NCBI RefSeq assembly: GCF_000026145.1 | Contig: NC_009445.1 | Coordinates: forward strand, 7,377,001 to 7,441,000 | Origin: Bradyrhizobium sp. ORS 278 | GTDB lineage: Bacteria > Pseudomonadota > Alphaproteobacteria > Rhizobiales > Xanthobacteraceae | DNA: 64,000 bases | Reading direction: 5' to 3' | Part shown: one piece after another, positions 1 to 7,425 of the stretch | Layout: each line of letters starts with the position of its first letter | Position numbering within the stretch: the first letter of the stretch is position 1 | Made by a program: the position numbers and the translations under genes | Notes under the pieces: generated by a model | What the model saw: only the letters and a program-made list of their open reading frames with translations | The model's database searches: none | What the model was told of the DNA's origin: nothing

Positions 1-1171
1 GGAGAACGTTGAGCAGCTGCGGCAATTCGTCGATGCTTCGCCGCCGCAGGATGCGCCCAACCCGTGTGACACGCGGGTCATTCGGCTGCGCCTGCTCGAC
101 CTTCGGCCCATCCTCCTGGACGAGCATCGTACGGAATTTGAAGATCCGGAATGTTCTTCCGTCGAACCCGTTTCTCCGCTGCCGAAAAATGATCGGTCCG
201 GCCGAGTCGAGCTTGACCGACAACGCGGCCGCCACCATCACCGGGAAGAAGACAATCAACAGAGCCGATGCGGCCAGGATGTCGAATGCTCGCTTGCAGG
301 TCCGTTCAAGTCTGGATAACGGCGCACGCTGCATTTCGACCGTTGGAAGCGGTCCCGTCGCCAGGATCGGCAGCGACAGGAACTGCTCTGCGGTCTGATC
401 CGGAAGGAGATGAATCGGCAGCGGAGAGGCGCGGAACAGTTCGCAAATCCGATAGATGCGCGCCTCATCACTCCATCGCAGCGCAAGCACGATTTCGTCG
501 ACCCTCAGTTCCCGAGCCCTCTGAATGACGGCCTGAGATACGGCACCGTCTTCACTTGCAGCGTCGCTGTCAGGCTTCGCCGACAAGAAGATTCGATGAA
601 CCTCCGAGAGGCCATAGTTCTTCAACAGATCCACCGGGCGCAGACGAGACAGTTCGTCCGGCGATCCGACAACGATCGCCCTTCGGGTCGCGAGCACACC
701 GCGATCAATCGCCTTGCGGAGAGGTCGCTCGAAAACGGCTCGTCCCACCACCAAGGCGGTGCAGCCGACGAAACCGAACACGATCATCGAGCCGCGCGAC
801 ACCTCCGCGCCGGCCTTCAGCAGAAACAGGATGAGCGTCAGGAACAGGACGACCAGAAGCCAGCCGCAGATCAGCCGGCTCCAACGCCGGTCCAGGCCCG
901 CCAACACCGGCGCATCATACAATCCCTGGGATTTAGCAATGAACATGTGAAGAACGGCCGCGAAGATGCCGATCCCCACGAAGCTCTCGAGCTTCTGGAA
1001 TACGCCGTAATAGGTAATATGATAGGCATAGCCGGCGATCAGGCTTGCGCCGAACACCACCAGCATTTCGTAAACGATTGCAAGGAGCTCGAGCAGCCCT
1101 ACGTTTGCCGACGCTGCGCCGAAATATATCGCTGTTCGCCGCTCCGCCCTTGATTCCGATAGCTCGGTCAC
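1..1171 (-). CDS. Polyprenyl glycosylphosphotransferase (sugar transferase), C-terminus cut by window edge
   Basis: Predicted to attach the first sugar-1-phosphate to undecaprenyl phosphate at the inner membrane, starting exopolysaccharide repeat-unit assembly. The open frame starts at a GTG (1169-1171) directly after an in-frame TAA and runs 390 codons to base 1. Hydrophobic segments lie near residues 25-50, 63-80, 100-120 and 127-145. A CoA-binding-like middle domain follows at about 160-260, then the sugar-transferase domain with a hydrophobic segment at about 297-320 and the hallmark KFRTM (345-349) and SIDELPQLLNVL (379-390) motifs. Family members end some 80 residues later, so the catalytic domain is incomplete only because of the window edge. 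It heads an EPS locus. An inner ATG near residue 36 is a less likely start because it would remove the first membrane segment. Confidence 0.9.
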   Translation of the reverse strand, partial: MTELSESRAERRTAIYFGAASANVGLLELLAIVYEMLVVFGASLIAGYAYHITYYGVFQKLESFVGIGIFAAVLHMFIAKSQGLYDAPVLAGLDRRWSRLICGWLLVVLFLTLILFLLKAGAEVSRGSMIVFGFVGCTALVVGRAVFERPLRKAIDRGVLATRRAIVVGSPDELSRLRPVDLLKNYGLSEVHRIFLSAKPDSDAASEDGAVSQAVIQRARELRVDEIVLALRWSDEARIYRICELFRASPLPIHLLPDQTAEQFLSLPILATGPLPTVEMQRAPLSRLERTCKRAFDILAASALLIVFFPVMVAAALSVKLDSAGPIIFRQRRNGFDGRTFRIFKFRTMLVQEDGPKVEQAQPNDPRVTRVGRILRRRSIDELPQLLNVL

Positions 1172-1214
1172 GGAGAGTTAACACCTATTAACGTTTCAGC
1201 GGATGGTTATCAGT

Positions 1215-1340
1215 CCGTTAGCGACGAGGCAAGCTGCTCCGAGCGGCGCCAATGGGTCAAACTCGACCTGCACACACCGCGTTTGACGATCAGTCGGCGT
1301 CATATGGCACCACTTCGCGGTCGGATGAGGTCGCTAACGG
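1215..1340. repeat. 11-bp inverted repeat flanking a 104-bp spacer
   Basis: CCGTTAGCGAC at 1215-1225 is exactly inverted as GTCGCTAACGG at 1330-1340. It lies in the gap between the glycosylphosphotransferase gene and the OrfA-like ORF. No gene is seen between the arms. It could be a remnant of an element end or a folded leader. Confidence 0.5.
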
Positions 1341-1463
1341 GGGTCCCGCAGCGCTCAATAGCTGACAAATCTCGACCGAACATCGTCCAGAAGGCTGCTG
1401 CCATCTGGACCCGACCGATGGCCGCTGACGAGGGAACCAAGCGACTGACGGGCTTGCCCAGGC

Positions 1464-1823
1464 TCAACCCCGGCCGACAGTCTTGTCCCGACCGCTCAAG
1501 CCAAGCCGCTCCTCGATTTTCATCTTCTCGAGGAGCAGATCGGTCACGATGCGTCTCAAGCGCTCGTTCTCGACCAGCAACTCGTCGATTCGCTTTTCAT
1601 CAGCGTCCGCCTTCTGTTCGAAGACCCCGCGGATGGCTGGTTCATCAGATCCCCGAAGAAGCCCAGTCCCGATGACGGAAGATTGCGATTTGCGCCACCG
1701 ATGATAGGTCATCACGCTGACCCCGAGCGCCTTGCAGGCTTTTGCCTGCGATTGACCGCTCGCGATCAGGTCTCCCGCCTGGCGCAGCTTAGCTGCGATT
1801 TCTTCTGCCGAATGCCGCTTCAT
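1464..1823 (-). CDS. IS3-type OrfA-like protein (helix-turn-helix plus leucine zipper), orphan
   Basis: The product of about 119 residues begins like IS3-family OrfA (MKRHSAEEIAAKLRQAG), continues into a helix-turn-helix ending in GVSVMTYHRWRK, and closes with a heptad coiled coil (LLVENERLRRIVTDLLLEK). OrfA proteins bind element ends and regulate transposition. Here there is no OrfB with a DDE domain downstream and no terminal inverted repeats, so it is either a transposon relic or a domesticated DNA-binding protein. The frame is open to an ATG at 1907 and would add 28 residues. I chose 1823 because the family starts there and a TATAAT lies at 1907-1912, immediately upstream of the longer start. 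Function is not established. Confidence 0.55.
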   Translation of the reverse strand: MKRHSAEEIAAKLRQAGDLIASGQSQAKACKALGVSVMTYHRWRKSQSSVIGTGLLRGSDEPAIRGVFEQKADADEKRIDELLVENERLRRIVTDLLLEKMKIEERLGLSGRDKTVGRG

Positions 1824-2298
1824 CTGGGTTCGTTCAGTCCAAGGCTTCGAAACTTCCACCCAGCGACGCCGGGACCGGAATTCGGCAGGGAGGACATCTG
1901 GTAACATTATATATTATCAAAACCCCCTCCGTTAAGAGACGTTTCCATTCCCCACCATAATTATCGCACCCTTTTTGCCCCTATTGGGGCCGAACGCGGG
2001 CTGTTGAGGGGGGAAAGGAGGGCGGAAACGGCTCCGAACGACGGTATGGAAGCCTTGTTTCCGCCCTGGACTCGCCGAGTCTGCGGCGATCGAGACGATC
2101 AAGAGAGACGCGCAATTGTGAACTGGTTCACAATTTTCCCCAGCTCCGTGTAGTAGCGTGACCGGGCATGCAAGCTCGGTTGAGCAACGCGCCAGAATAT
2201 GTGCTAAGTTGCAAATCATATAGGCACGGACTACCAAAGGTACCGATCTACACTCCATAGGTTTTGATATTTCGGGGTCTAGCTCAACGAGCTCAATA
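1824..2298. other. Intergenic region with a long palindrome
   Basis: No supported gene in 475 bases. A TATAAT-like box on the minus strand (about 1907-1912) could serve the OrfA-like gene. The notable element is the near-perfect palindrome at 2114-2135, listed separately. A GC hairpin at about 1979-1992 has its T-run on the wrong side for a terminator on either strand. Confidence 0.5.
2114..2135. promoter_or_regulatory. 22-bp near-perfect palindrome, candidate operator
   Basis: Arms AATTGTGAAC (2114-2123) and GTTCACAATT (2126-2135) are perfect reverse complements around a 2-base centre. It lies about 165 bases upstream of the small coiled-coil ORF at 2299. The binding protein is unknown. Confidence 0.55.
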
Positions 2299-2493
2299 AT
2301 GGCAAAACAATCCAAGGCGTTAAAACAGGCGATCCCGACAGGCGTACCGAGCGAGAAGCTCAAAAGGCTTGTTCTCGAAAATCTGGAACTGAGGCAGACC
2401 GTCGCCGACTTGGCACTGGAAACTGCAATCCTGAAGGAAGCCCTGACCCACGACGCAACGCACAAATCGCTGCGAAGAGAAGATCTTCATTAG
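2299..2493 (+). CDS. Small leucine-zipper protein resembling the IS3 OrfA tail
   Basis: A 64-residue ORF whose centre (KRLVLENLELRQTVADLALE) has the heptad pattern of the OrfA coiled coil. It lacks the helix-turn-helix seen in the neighbour at 1464-1823. The start is ATG at 2299 with no convincing Shine-Dalgarno sequence. It may be an OrfA remnant or a small interacting protein that pairs with other zippers. A 177-codon ORF on the opposite strand covers the same bases and looks like a shadow. Expression is unproven. Confidence 0.45.
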   Translation: MAKQSKALKQAIPTGVPSEKLKRLVLENLELRQTVADLALETAILKEALTHDATHKSLRREDLH

Positions 2494-2672
2494 TGGTGGC
2501 AGACAGGGGTCCGGCTGCGCCGCGCCAGATGCGGCGTCGCGCTCAAGAGACTGATTACGATCGAAACGGCGCTTGAACCGATCCATCGCGAACTGCGATG
2601 ACATCGGGTCGGTTCACTGATTAATAGCCCTGTCACCGCCATCGAGAATTCTGAGAATTTGGCAGCCTCCAA

Positions 2673-2731
2673 TGGCTCCCACTGGTGGCTCCCACTGGTG
2701 GCTCCCACTGATGGCTCCCCTTAATGGCTCC
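2673..2731. repeat. 13-bp tandem repeat, about 4.5 copies
   Basis: Unit TGGCTCCCACTGG repeats head to tail from 2673 (2673-2685, 2686-2698, 2699-2711, 2712-2724, then a partial copy). The first two units are identical and the third differs only in its last base; later units degenerate. It overlaps the 3' end of the minus-strand ORF ending at 2721 and supplies its stop codon. Confidence 0.85.
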
Positions 2732-2930
2732 GCCGCCAGCGCCGACCTCGGCAAGTGTGGTAATTCTCGGCGCTCGGATCGAGATCATCCGCCTGCTCTC
2801 GCAGCACCTCGATCTCCACAAGGAGCGAAACCACCTTCTCGCGCAGCAGTCGGTTCGCGTCGGACAACTCGTTGATCCGCCGGACCGAGCGCAACAGCGG
2901 AATTAGGCGCGGCTTGTTCGAGTTCACCAT
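2721..2930 (-). CDS. Small coiled-coil ORF, OrfA-tail-like
   Basis: A 69-residue ORF with a heptad segment (RINELSDANRLLREKVVSLL) similar in pattern to the coiled coils of the ORFs at 1464-1823 and 2299-2493. The C-terminus (HTCRGRRWRRSH) runs into the 13-bp tandem repeat and stops within it, suggesting that the original reading frame was cut or rewritten by repeat expansion. The start is ATG at 2930 without a clear ribosome binding site. It could be a pseudogene fragment. Confidence 0.35.
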   Translation of the reverse strand: MVNSNKPRLIPLLRSVRRINELSDANRLLREKVVSLLVEIEVLREQADDLDPSAENYHTCRGRRWRRSH

Positions 2931-3223
2931 CGGGGAAATGTTTCCATTTCTTTATCGTATGGTATGCGCACCCCGGCGCGTAGTTCAACGAAACTTCTGT
3001 CTTAAGGTTAGAATCGCTCGACAGAGACTGACGAACGTCGCCGCGGCCAACTCATAAATCCCCGCACTCGTTCCCCGCCCGTGGACGCAACTCGGCCACG
3101 TCCGGAGCCAGTGACAATATCCAAACCTTATAACAGGATCGCGAAACTGGCCTGCCCGGTTGCGGCGACCGGCGCCGCGCGCTTCACCCGCCAACGAGAC
3201 TTCCATCATTGCGCCCCGTTTCG

Positions 3224-3649
3224 CTACCGCGGCGACGGCAGCGCCTCCAAGATCAACTGTCCGGCCGCCTCGCGTCCGCGGAGCACAAAAGCTCCCTTGT
3301 TGGTGACGATCACATCGCCAACTTGAAGTGTCTCGTCGCGCAGGATGCGTTCCGTCGCAAGATCGTCGGGAGATGGCGCTGGCAGATCTGTCTCACGCGG
3401 CCGCGCTGCAGCGTCGCGCCGGGCGCGCTCGGCGCGCTGACGCGCCTGTCGTATTCTTTCCTTCCAGGCCTCACGGGAGATTGCGCTGTCGAGCGGAACC
3501 GTCTCCGCAGCTTCGGTCTGATCGGGAGTCTCCGCGTACGCAGCCGGCATGAGCGCCGGAAGCGCAAGTCCGATCAGGATCAGCAAACATGATCGAATGA
3601 CGTCAATCGACTGCGCGACGCGGTCCCGCGCCATCTGGGCCGCCGACAT
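3224..3649 (-). CDS. Secreted hypothetical protein with signal peptide
   Basis: From ATG 3649 the product is about 141 residues. A hydrophobic stretch (CLLILIGLALPALMPAAYA) ends in a signal-peptidase-like AYA, predicting export to the periplasm. The mature part is charged, with an Arg/Ala-rich helical segment (about residues 55-80) and a compact C-terminal part (VGDVIVTNKGAFVLRGREA). I do not recognise the family. The frame is open upstream to 3766, but that would overlap the acyltransferase-like gene ending at 3696 and bury the signal peptide. An ATG five codons further in is possible. It follows the acyltransferase-like gene on the same strand and may share its transcript. Confidence 0.65.
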   Translation of the reverse strand: MSAAQMARDRVAQSIDVIRSCLLILIGLALPALMPAAYAETPDQTEAAETVPLDSAISREAWKERIRQARQRAERARRDAAARPRETDLPAPSPDDLATERILRDETLQVGDVIVTNKGAFVLRGREAAGQLILEALPSPR

Positions 3650-3695
3650 TCCCGTGACGATCGCTGTCACCGCGTCGAGATGACGATGCGTTCCT

Positions 3696-4610
3696 TTACC
3701 CGTCGAACAGTGCGGCCTCGCTGAAGGCGAGGTCGCCGAGGCGTGGTGCATGGGGACCTTTTGCATATTTGCGTCCGCGTCTTTCCGAGTACCAGCCAGT
3801 GATTATCTTCATCGGCCCATTGGCGTCGAGCCGGACCAGCGCGCCACCCTTTCGCGCCAGGAAACGTCCGAGATTCCCAGCATTGAGCTCGATATCGGCT
3901 AGATCGCGACAGTAGAGCAACCGATGGACTGGCAGAATATTCTTCACGTGGTGCTTTTGGAACACGAACGGATGCGCCCGGTCGGCATCACGCGCTACCA
4001 GACTGAGACAGCCCCAGCCAGCATGTGCCCGTAGGAGATCGGACTCGTAGGGCGACAGGCCGACACGCTCACGCTCCGAAAAAGCCTCGACGGTCACGCC
4101 GGCGCGCGGCTTCGCCAGTGCGAGCGCCGCGTAGATCTGGCCCTTGCAATAGACCGAGAAGCCCTGTGCCTCGACCTGCGGCCAGGTGTGCGGCGCGGGG
4201 GTGATGTTGAAATAAGTGACGGTCTTGTCGCGCGTCGCGGCGCGCACCAGCATCGAGCCGAAGGCGCGGAACGGCGGCTCGACATACCAGCTCGAGACAT
4301 TGGCCCTGACGATGGATACGCCGTCATCGGCCTGGACGTTCGAGAACAGCAGCAGGACGACGCCGACCGGCATGCCCTGATGATCGAGGCAATAGCCGTA
4401 AGCCGGGTAGCCTGCCGGCCTCGGCCGCGCGGCGTGACGCTCCAGCCCGCGCAGCCAATACGCTTCGCTGCGGAAGGCAAAGCCGCGCGTCAGCAGCGCC
4501 GCGACCGCCGGCAGGTCCGCCGTCTTGATCTCGCGAACGCGCACGCCCGCAGCGGGCTGCGTCGCTGCCCTATCGTCGTCTCCACTCTCAGCCTTCCTGA
4601 TCGGCTGCAT
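3696..4610 (-). CDS. GNAT-like acyltransferase, EPS-associated
   Basis: The 304-residue protein has an N-terminal GNAT-like half (VREIKTADLPAVAALLTRGF at about 25-44, then a strand-rich segment VGVVLLLFSNVQ and SSWYVEPPFRAFGSMLVRAA). Acyl-CoA acyltransferases of this kind are often encoded in EPS loci and may decorate sugars or precursors. The acyl-CoA loop is not a textbook Q/RxxGxG/A. The C-terminal half carries another fold-like segment (GRFLARKGGALVRLDANGP). It lies between the glycoside hydrolase and the small secreted protein on the same strand. Substrate is unknown. Confidence 0.75.
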   Translation of the reverse strand: MQPIRKAESGDDDRAATQPAAGVRVREIKTADLPAVAALLTRGFAFRSEAYWLRGLERHAARPRPAGYPAYGYCLDHQGMPVGVVLLLFSNVQADDGVSIVRANVSSWYVEPPFRAFGSMLVRAATRDKTVTYFNITPAPHTWPQVEAQGFSVYCKGQIYAALALAKPRAGVTVEAFSERERVGLSPYESDLLRAHAGWGCLSLVARDADRAHPFVFQKHHVKNILPVHRLLYCRDLADIELNAGNLGRFLARKGGALVRLDANGPMKIITGWYSERRGRKYAKGPHAPRLGDLAFSEAALFDG

Positions 4611-4790
4611 TCCAGCCTCAACCCCAGCGACGTCCCGCGCGCCTTGCGCGGGATGGACCCGTCATGGCTGCAATTAGCGTAAAAAGATCGAGTAGCAGTG
4701 AACCGCGTCGTGTGGACCTTTCCACTCAGTTAATGGAATTGCTGAAAGGCCGTCGCCGTCGGCCTTCGGCGTCGGCTTCGTGACGGCAGA

Positions 4791-6119
4791 TCACGGTCTG
4801 GGTAAGCGAAACATGTAAGTCTCGTTGCCGCTGAGCCCGTCGACGAAGAGACGTCCCGGCGCGGCGTCGATGCGACGCTGCAGACCGTTCCAGCCCCACA
4901 CCTCGACGCTGCGCGCCCAGGCCGGCAGCTCGATCTCGACGGCACGGCCCGGGCGGTCGGTCCAGCCGGCAATGTTCTGCCAGACGATCAGATCGGCATC
5001 CGCGCCGCTCAGCGTATACAGTGCCAGCCGCCGATCGATCGACACGATCTTCATGTGGCCGGCGAGTTGCAGCACGGTCTTCAGAACCGCGCTGCGCGCC
5101 TCCGGCACCCATGGATCCTTGCCGCTGGCCATCGCATAAGCGAGCCCGTCGACATCGGGCGTGTCGCCGAGGTTCCAGGGAAACGCGATGACGGACACTG
5201 GCGTCCGGCCATCCGTCCCGACGACGGCGAGCTGATCCCAGATCGCGCTCAGAAACAATTTGGCGGTGGTCTCCTCGCTCTCCCAAGCGCCGGCCCGCGC
5301 GACGTTGAACTCGGTGCTGTAGAACTTCACCTCACGGGTGAGACCCATCGCCTGCTTGATGCGATCGAAGCACGTCTGCACCGAAAACGCGCGCCCCCTG
5401 GACATCGGATACCAGCGATCGTTGTAGTAGGTGTGCAGGTCGATGCCGTCGAGCCGGCCGTCCGCGAGCAGATCGGCAATCGCGGGGCCGTAACCGCGCA
5501 GCGTGGCGTCACCATGCGAGTTGCAGGTTGCGAAGCCGCCGGGAACCACGCGCAGCTCGGAATCCACGCTGTGGACGCCGTCGGCCAGTCCCGCCAAGGC
5601 GTCGTGATAGTCCCGGTGCGGGATCGTCGCCTGCACGTCGGGCTCGTTGATCGCGGTGAAGATCGTTGCGCCCCAGTCTGGAATGCCGTTCTCCTGGCCC
5701 CAATCGCCGCCGGGCCGAAAACGCTGCGCCATCGCCTTCCCGGCTGCGAACCAGTCCTGATAGGAGCCGATCGGCTGCGGCGGATCGAGCGTCTGATAGC
5801 TGCCCTCATATTCGAGCAGAATCACCGGCGTGATACCGTTCTGGTGCGCCTCGAGCATGGCGGCATCGAAGTCGTGCGGCGTCGGCACCCGCGCGAGCGT
5901 ACGCCAGCCGTAGGAATCCATCCGGCCCATCCCGGCCCCGACGCCGTGCAGCGCCTGATAGAGCTGCGCGCTCCTGCCGGCGAGATGCGTCACGAGATTA
6001 CCGCCGCCGATGCGATCGCGGATCGCGGGACCGATCATATCATCGGCGAGCCCCGGCCGTGCCAAGCCAAACGTTAAGAACGCGATGCTAATGAACAGCA
6101 GGTTGGAACGAAGTCGCAA
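4791..6119 (-). CDS. Secreted glycoside hydrolase, clan-A-like TIM barrel
   Basis: The 442-residue protein starts with a signal peptide (LLFISIAFLTFGLARPGLA) and should act in the periplasm or outside. INEPD (about residue 161) matches the acid/base Asn-Glu-Pro of clan GH-A enzymes, and STEFN (about 269) is a good candidate nucleophile segment. A beta-sandwich-like tail with an alternating pattern fills the last 100 residues, as in GH39 and related families. It probably trims or cleaves the polysaccharide made by this locus. The start is TTG (6117-6119) preceded by GGGA; no ATG precedes the signal peptide. Its 5' end is only 24 bases from the divergent gene at 6144. Confidence 0.8.
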   Translation of the reverse strand: MRLRSNLLFISIAFLTFGLARPGLADDMIGPAIRDRIGGGNLVTHLAGRSAQLYQALHGVGAGMGRMDSYGWRTLARVPTPHDFDAAMLEAHQNGITPVILLEYEGSYQTLDPPQPIGSYQDWFAAGKAMAQRFRPGGDWGQENGIPDWGATIFTAINEPDVQATIPHRDYHDALAGLADGVHSVDSELRVVPGGFATCNSHGDATLRGYGPAIADLLADGRLDGIDLHTYYNDRWYPMSRGRAFSVQTCFDRIKQAMGLTREVKFYSTEFNVARAGAWESEETTAKLFLSAIWDQLAVVGTDGRTPVSVIAFPWNLGDTPDVDGLAYAMASGKDPWVPEARSAVLKTVLQLAGHMKIVSIDRRLALYTLSGADADLIVWQNIAGWTDRPGRAVEIELPAWARSVEVWGWNGLQRRIDAAPGRLFVDGLSGNETYMFRLPRP

Positions 6120-6143
6120 GATCTGATCCCGTAGATTTCCGTA

Positions 6144-7328
6144 ATGGCTTTTGAGATCGTCCAGGTCGTTCAGGAGATAAGCAACGCCGGCGGCGTGGAA
6201 ACCGTCGCCATCGAGCTGGCGCGCGTTTTCGGCCGGAATGGTTTATCGAACGTCGTGCTGGCGAGCGCGGTCGCCGAGAATCTCGACCAGTCCATCAAGG
6301 TCGAGCGCGTTGCGCCATGGCTGGCGCGGATTCCGACCCGCGGACTGTTCCGTCACATCGGCCGCGCCATCGTGGTGCCGCTGTTCACCCTGGCGGCGAC
6401 GCGGGCGTTGGCGCGCCATCCCGACGCCGTCGTCATCAGCCATGGTGACAGCCTCAAGGGTGACGTGCTGATCGTGCATGCGGTCAACGCGCAGAGCCTG
6501 GCCGAGAAGCGCGCGGCCGGCAGCTGGCGCTGGCTGCTCAATCCGATGCATCTCTGGGTCGCCTTGCGAGACCGGGTCATGATCGGCGGCCTACGCTATC
6601 GCGCCTTCGTCGCCGTCTCCGAGCGCGTGACGGCGGAGCTGCAGCGCTTCTACCACGTGCCGCCCGCGCGCATCCACGTCATCTCCAACGGCATCGATCT
6701 CAACCGGTTCAAGCGCGACGAACGGGCCGGCCAAGCCATCCGAAGCGAACTCGGCATTCCGGCGGAGGCACGCGTGCTGCTGTTCGCCGGCCACGAATTC
6801 AGCCGCAAGGGATTGGCGCACGCGGTCGGCGCGTTGGAAAAGCTCGGCGACGATGTCTGGCTGCTGGTGGCAGGCTCGGACAATCCGGCCCCCTACCGGA
6901 AGCTTGCCCAAAGGTCGCGCGGCCGGCTGGTTTTCGCAGGTGCCCGCTCCGACATGCCGGCGCTCTATTCTGCCGCCGACGCCTTCGTGCTGCCGACGAG
7001 CTACGAAACATTCTCGCTGGTCTGCATGGAAGCGATGGCCTGCGCGCTGCCGGTGTTCGCAACGCCGGTCGGGGGCATCGAGGATTATCTCTACGACGGC
7101 ATCAACGGCTTCCGTATCGCGATGGACGCCGACGACATCGCGACGAAGGTCGGCGCCGCCTTTGCCGATCCCGCGCTGATGCAGCGGCTTAGCGAGGGCG
7201 CGCGGGCAACCGCTGAGGCCTATGGCTGGGACCAGGTCGGGCTGAAATACATCGAGCTGCTGCGACGGATCGATGCGGCCAAGCGCGCGCCGAGCCGGTC
7301 CGCCATGGCGCTGTCAGCGAAAGCATAG
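6144..7328 (+). CDS. Glycosyltransferase family 4
   Basis: The 394-residue GT-B enzyme is predicted to add one sugar to the lipid-linked EPS unit on the cytoplasmic face. An N-terminal Rossmann half holds the family-like GGVETVAIELARVF; the C-terminal half has ISNGIDLNRF, FAGHEFSRKG and the nucleotide-sugar ExxxxxxxE motif (ETFSLVCMEAMA at about 286-297). It is the only plus-strand gene of the EPS locus and is transcribed divergently from the glycoside hydrolase. Acceptor and donor cannot be read from the sequence. Confidence 0.92.
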   Translation: MAFEIVQVVQEISNAGGVETVAIELARVFGRNGLSNVVLASAVAENLDQSIKVERVAPWLARIPTRGLFRHIGRAIVVPLFTLAATRALARHPDAVVISHGDSLKGDVLIVHAVNAQSLAEKRAAGSWRWLLNPMHLWVALRDRVMIGGLRYRAFVAVSERVTAELQRFYHVPPARIHVISNGIDLNRFKRDERAGQAIRSELGIPAEARVLLFAGHEFSRKGLAHAVGALEKLGDDVWLLVAGSDNPAPYRKLAQRSRGRLVFAGARSDMPALYSAADAFVLPTSYETFSLVCMEAMACALPVFATPVGGIEDYLYDGINGFRIAMDADDIATKVGAAFADPALMQRLSEGARATAEAYGWDQVGLKYIELLRRIDAAKRAPSRSAMALSAKA

Positions 7329-7349
7329 TATACAGCGGCCAAACTGCAG

Positions 7350-7418
7350 CCCGGATGAGCGCACGGACTTCCGGCTTCAAATGCACGAGTCCCCGGATAT
7401 CGCTGCGCTCATCCAGGC
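7350..7418. repeat. Extragenic palindrome between convergent glycosyltransferase genes
   Basis: GCCCGGATGAGCGCA (7350-7364) is inverted as TGCGCTCATCCAGGC (7404-7418) with one mismatch. It resembles genus-typical intergenic palindromes and sits between two convergent genes, so it may act as a bidirectional transcription terminator. Confidence 0.7.
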
Positions 7419-7425
7419 TCCGATG

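Noticed and set aside
410..1153. 247-codon plus-strand ORF at the left edge
   Set aside because: Antisense to the polyprenyl glycosylphosphotransferase, which shows family motifs up to base 1.
1178..1191. TTAA...TTAA boxes just before the glycosylphosphotransferase start, CtrA-like
   Set aside because: The spacing is six bases, not the seven of the CtrA consensus, so I do not call it a CtrA site.
1975..1996. GC hairpin with adjacent T-run
   Set aside because: The T-run precedes the stem on the plus strand and becomes an A-run on the minus strand, so it is not an intrinsic terminator on either strand.
1932..2465. 177-codon minus-strand ORF
   Set aside because: No family, no good start site, and it covers the palindrome and the opposite-strand zipper ORF. 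It looks like chance open frame.
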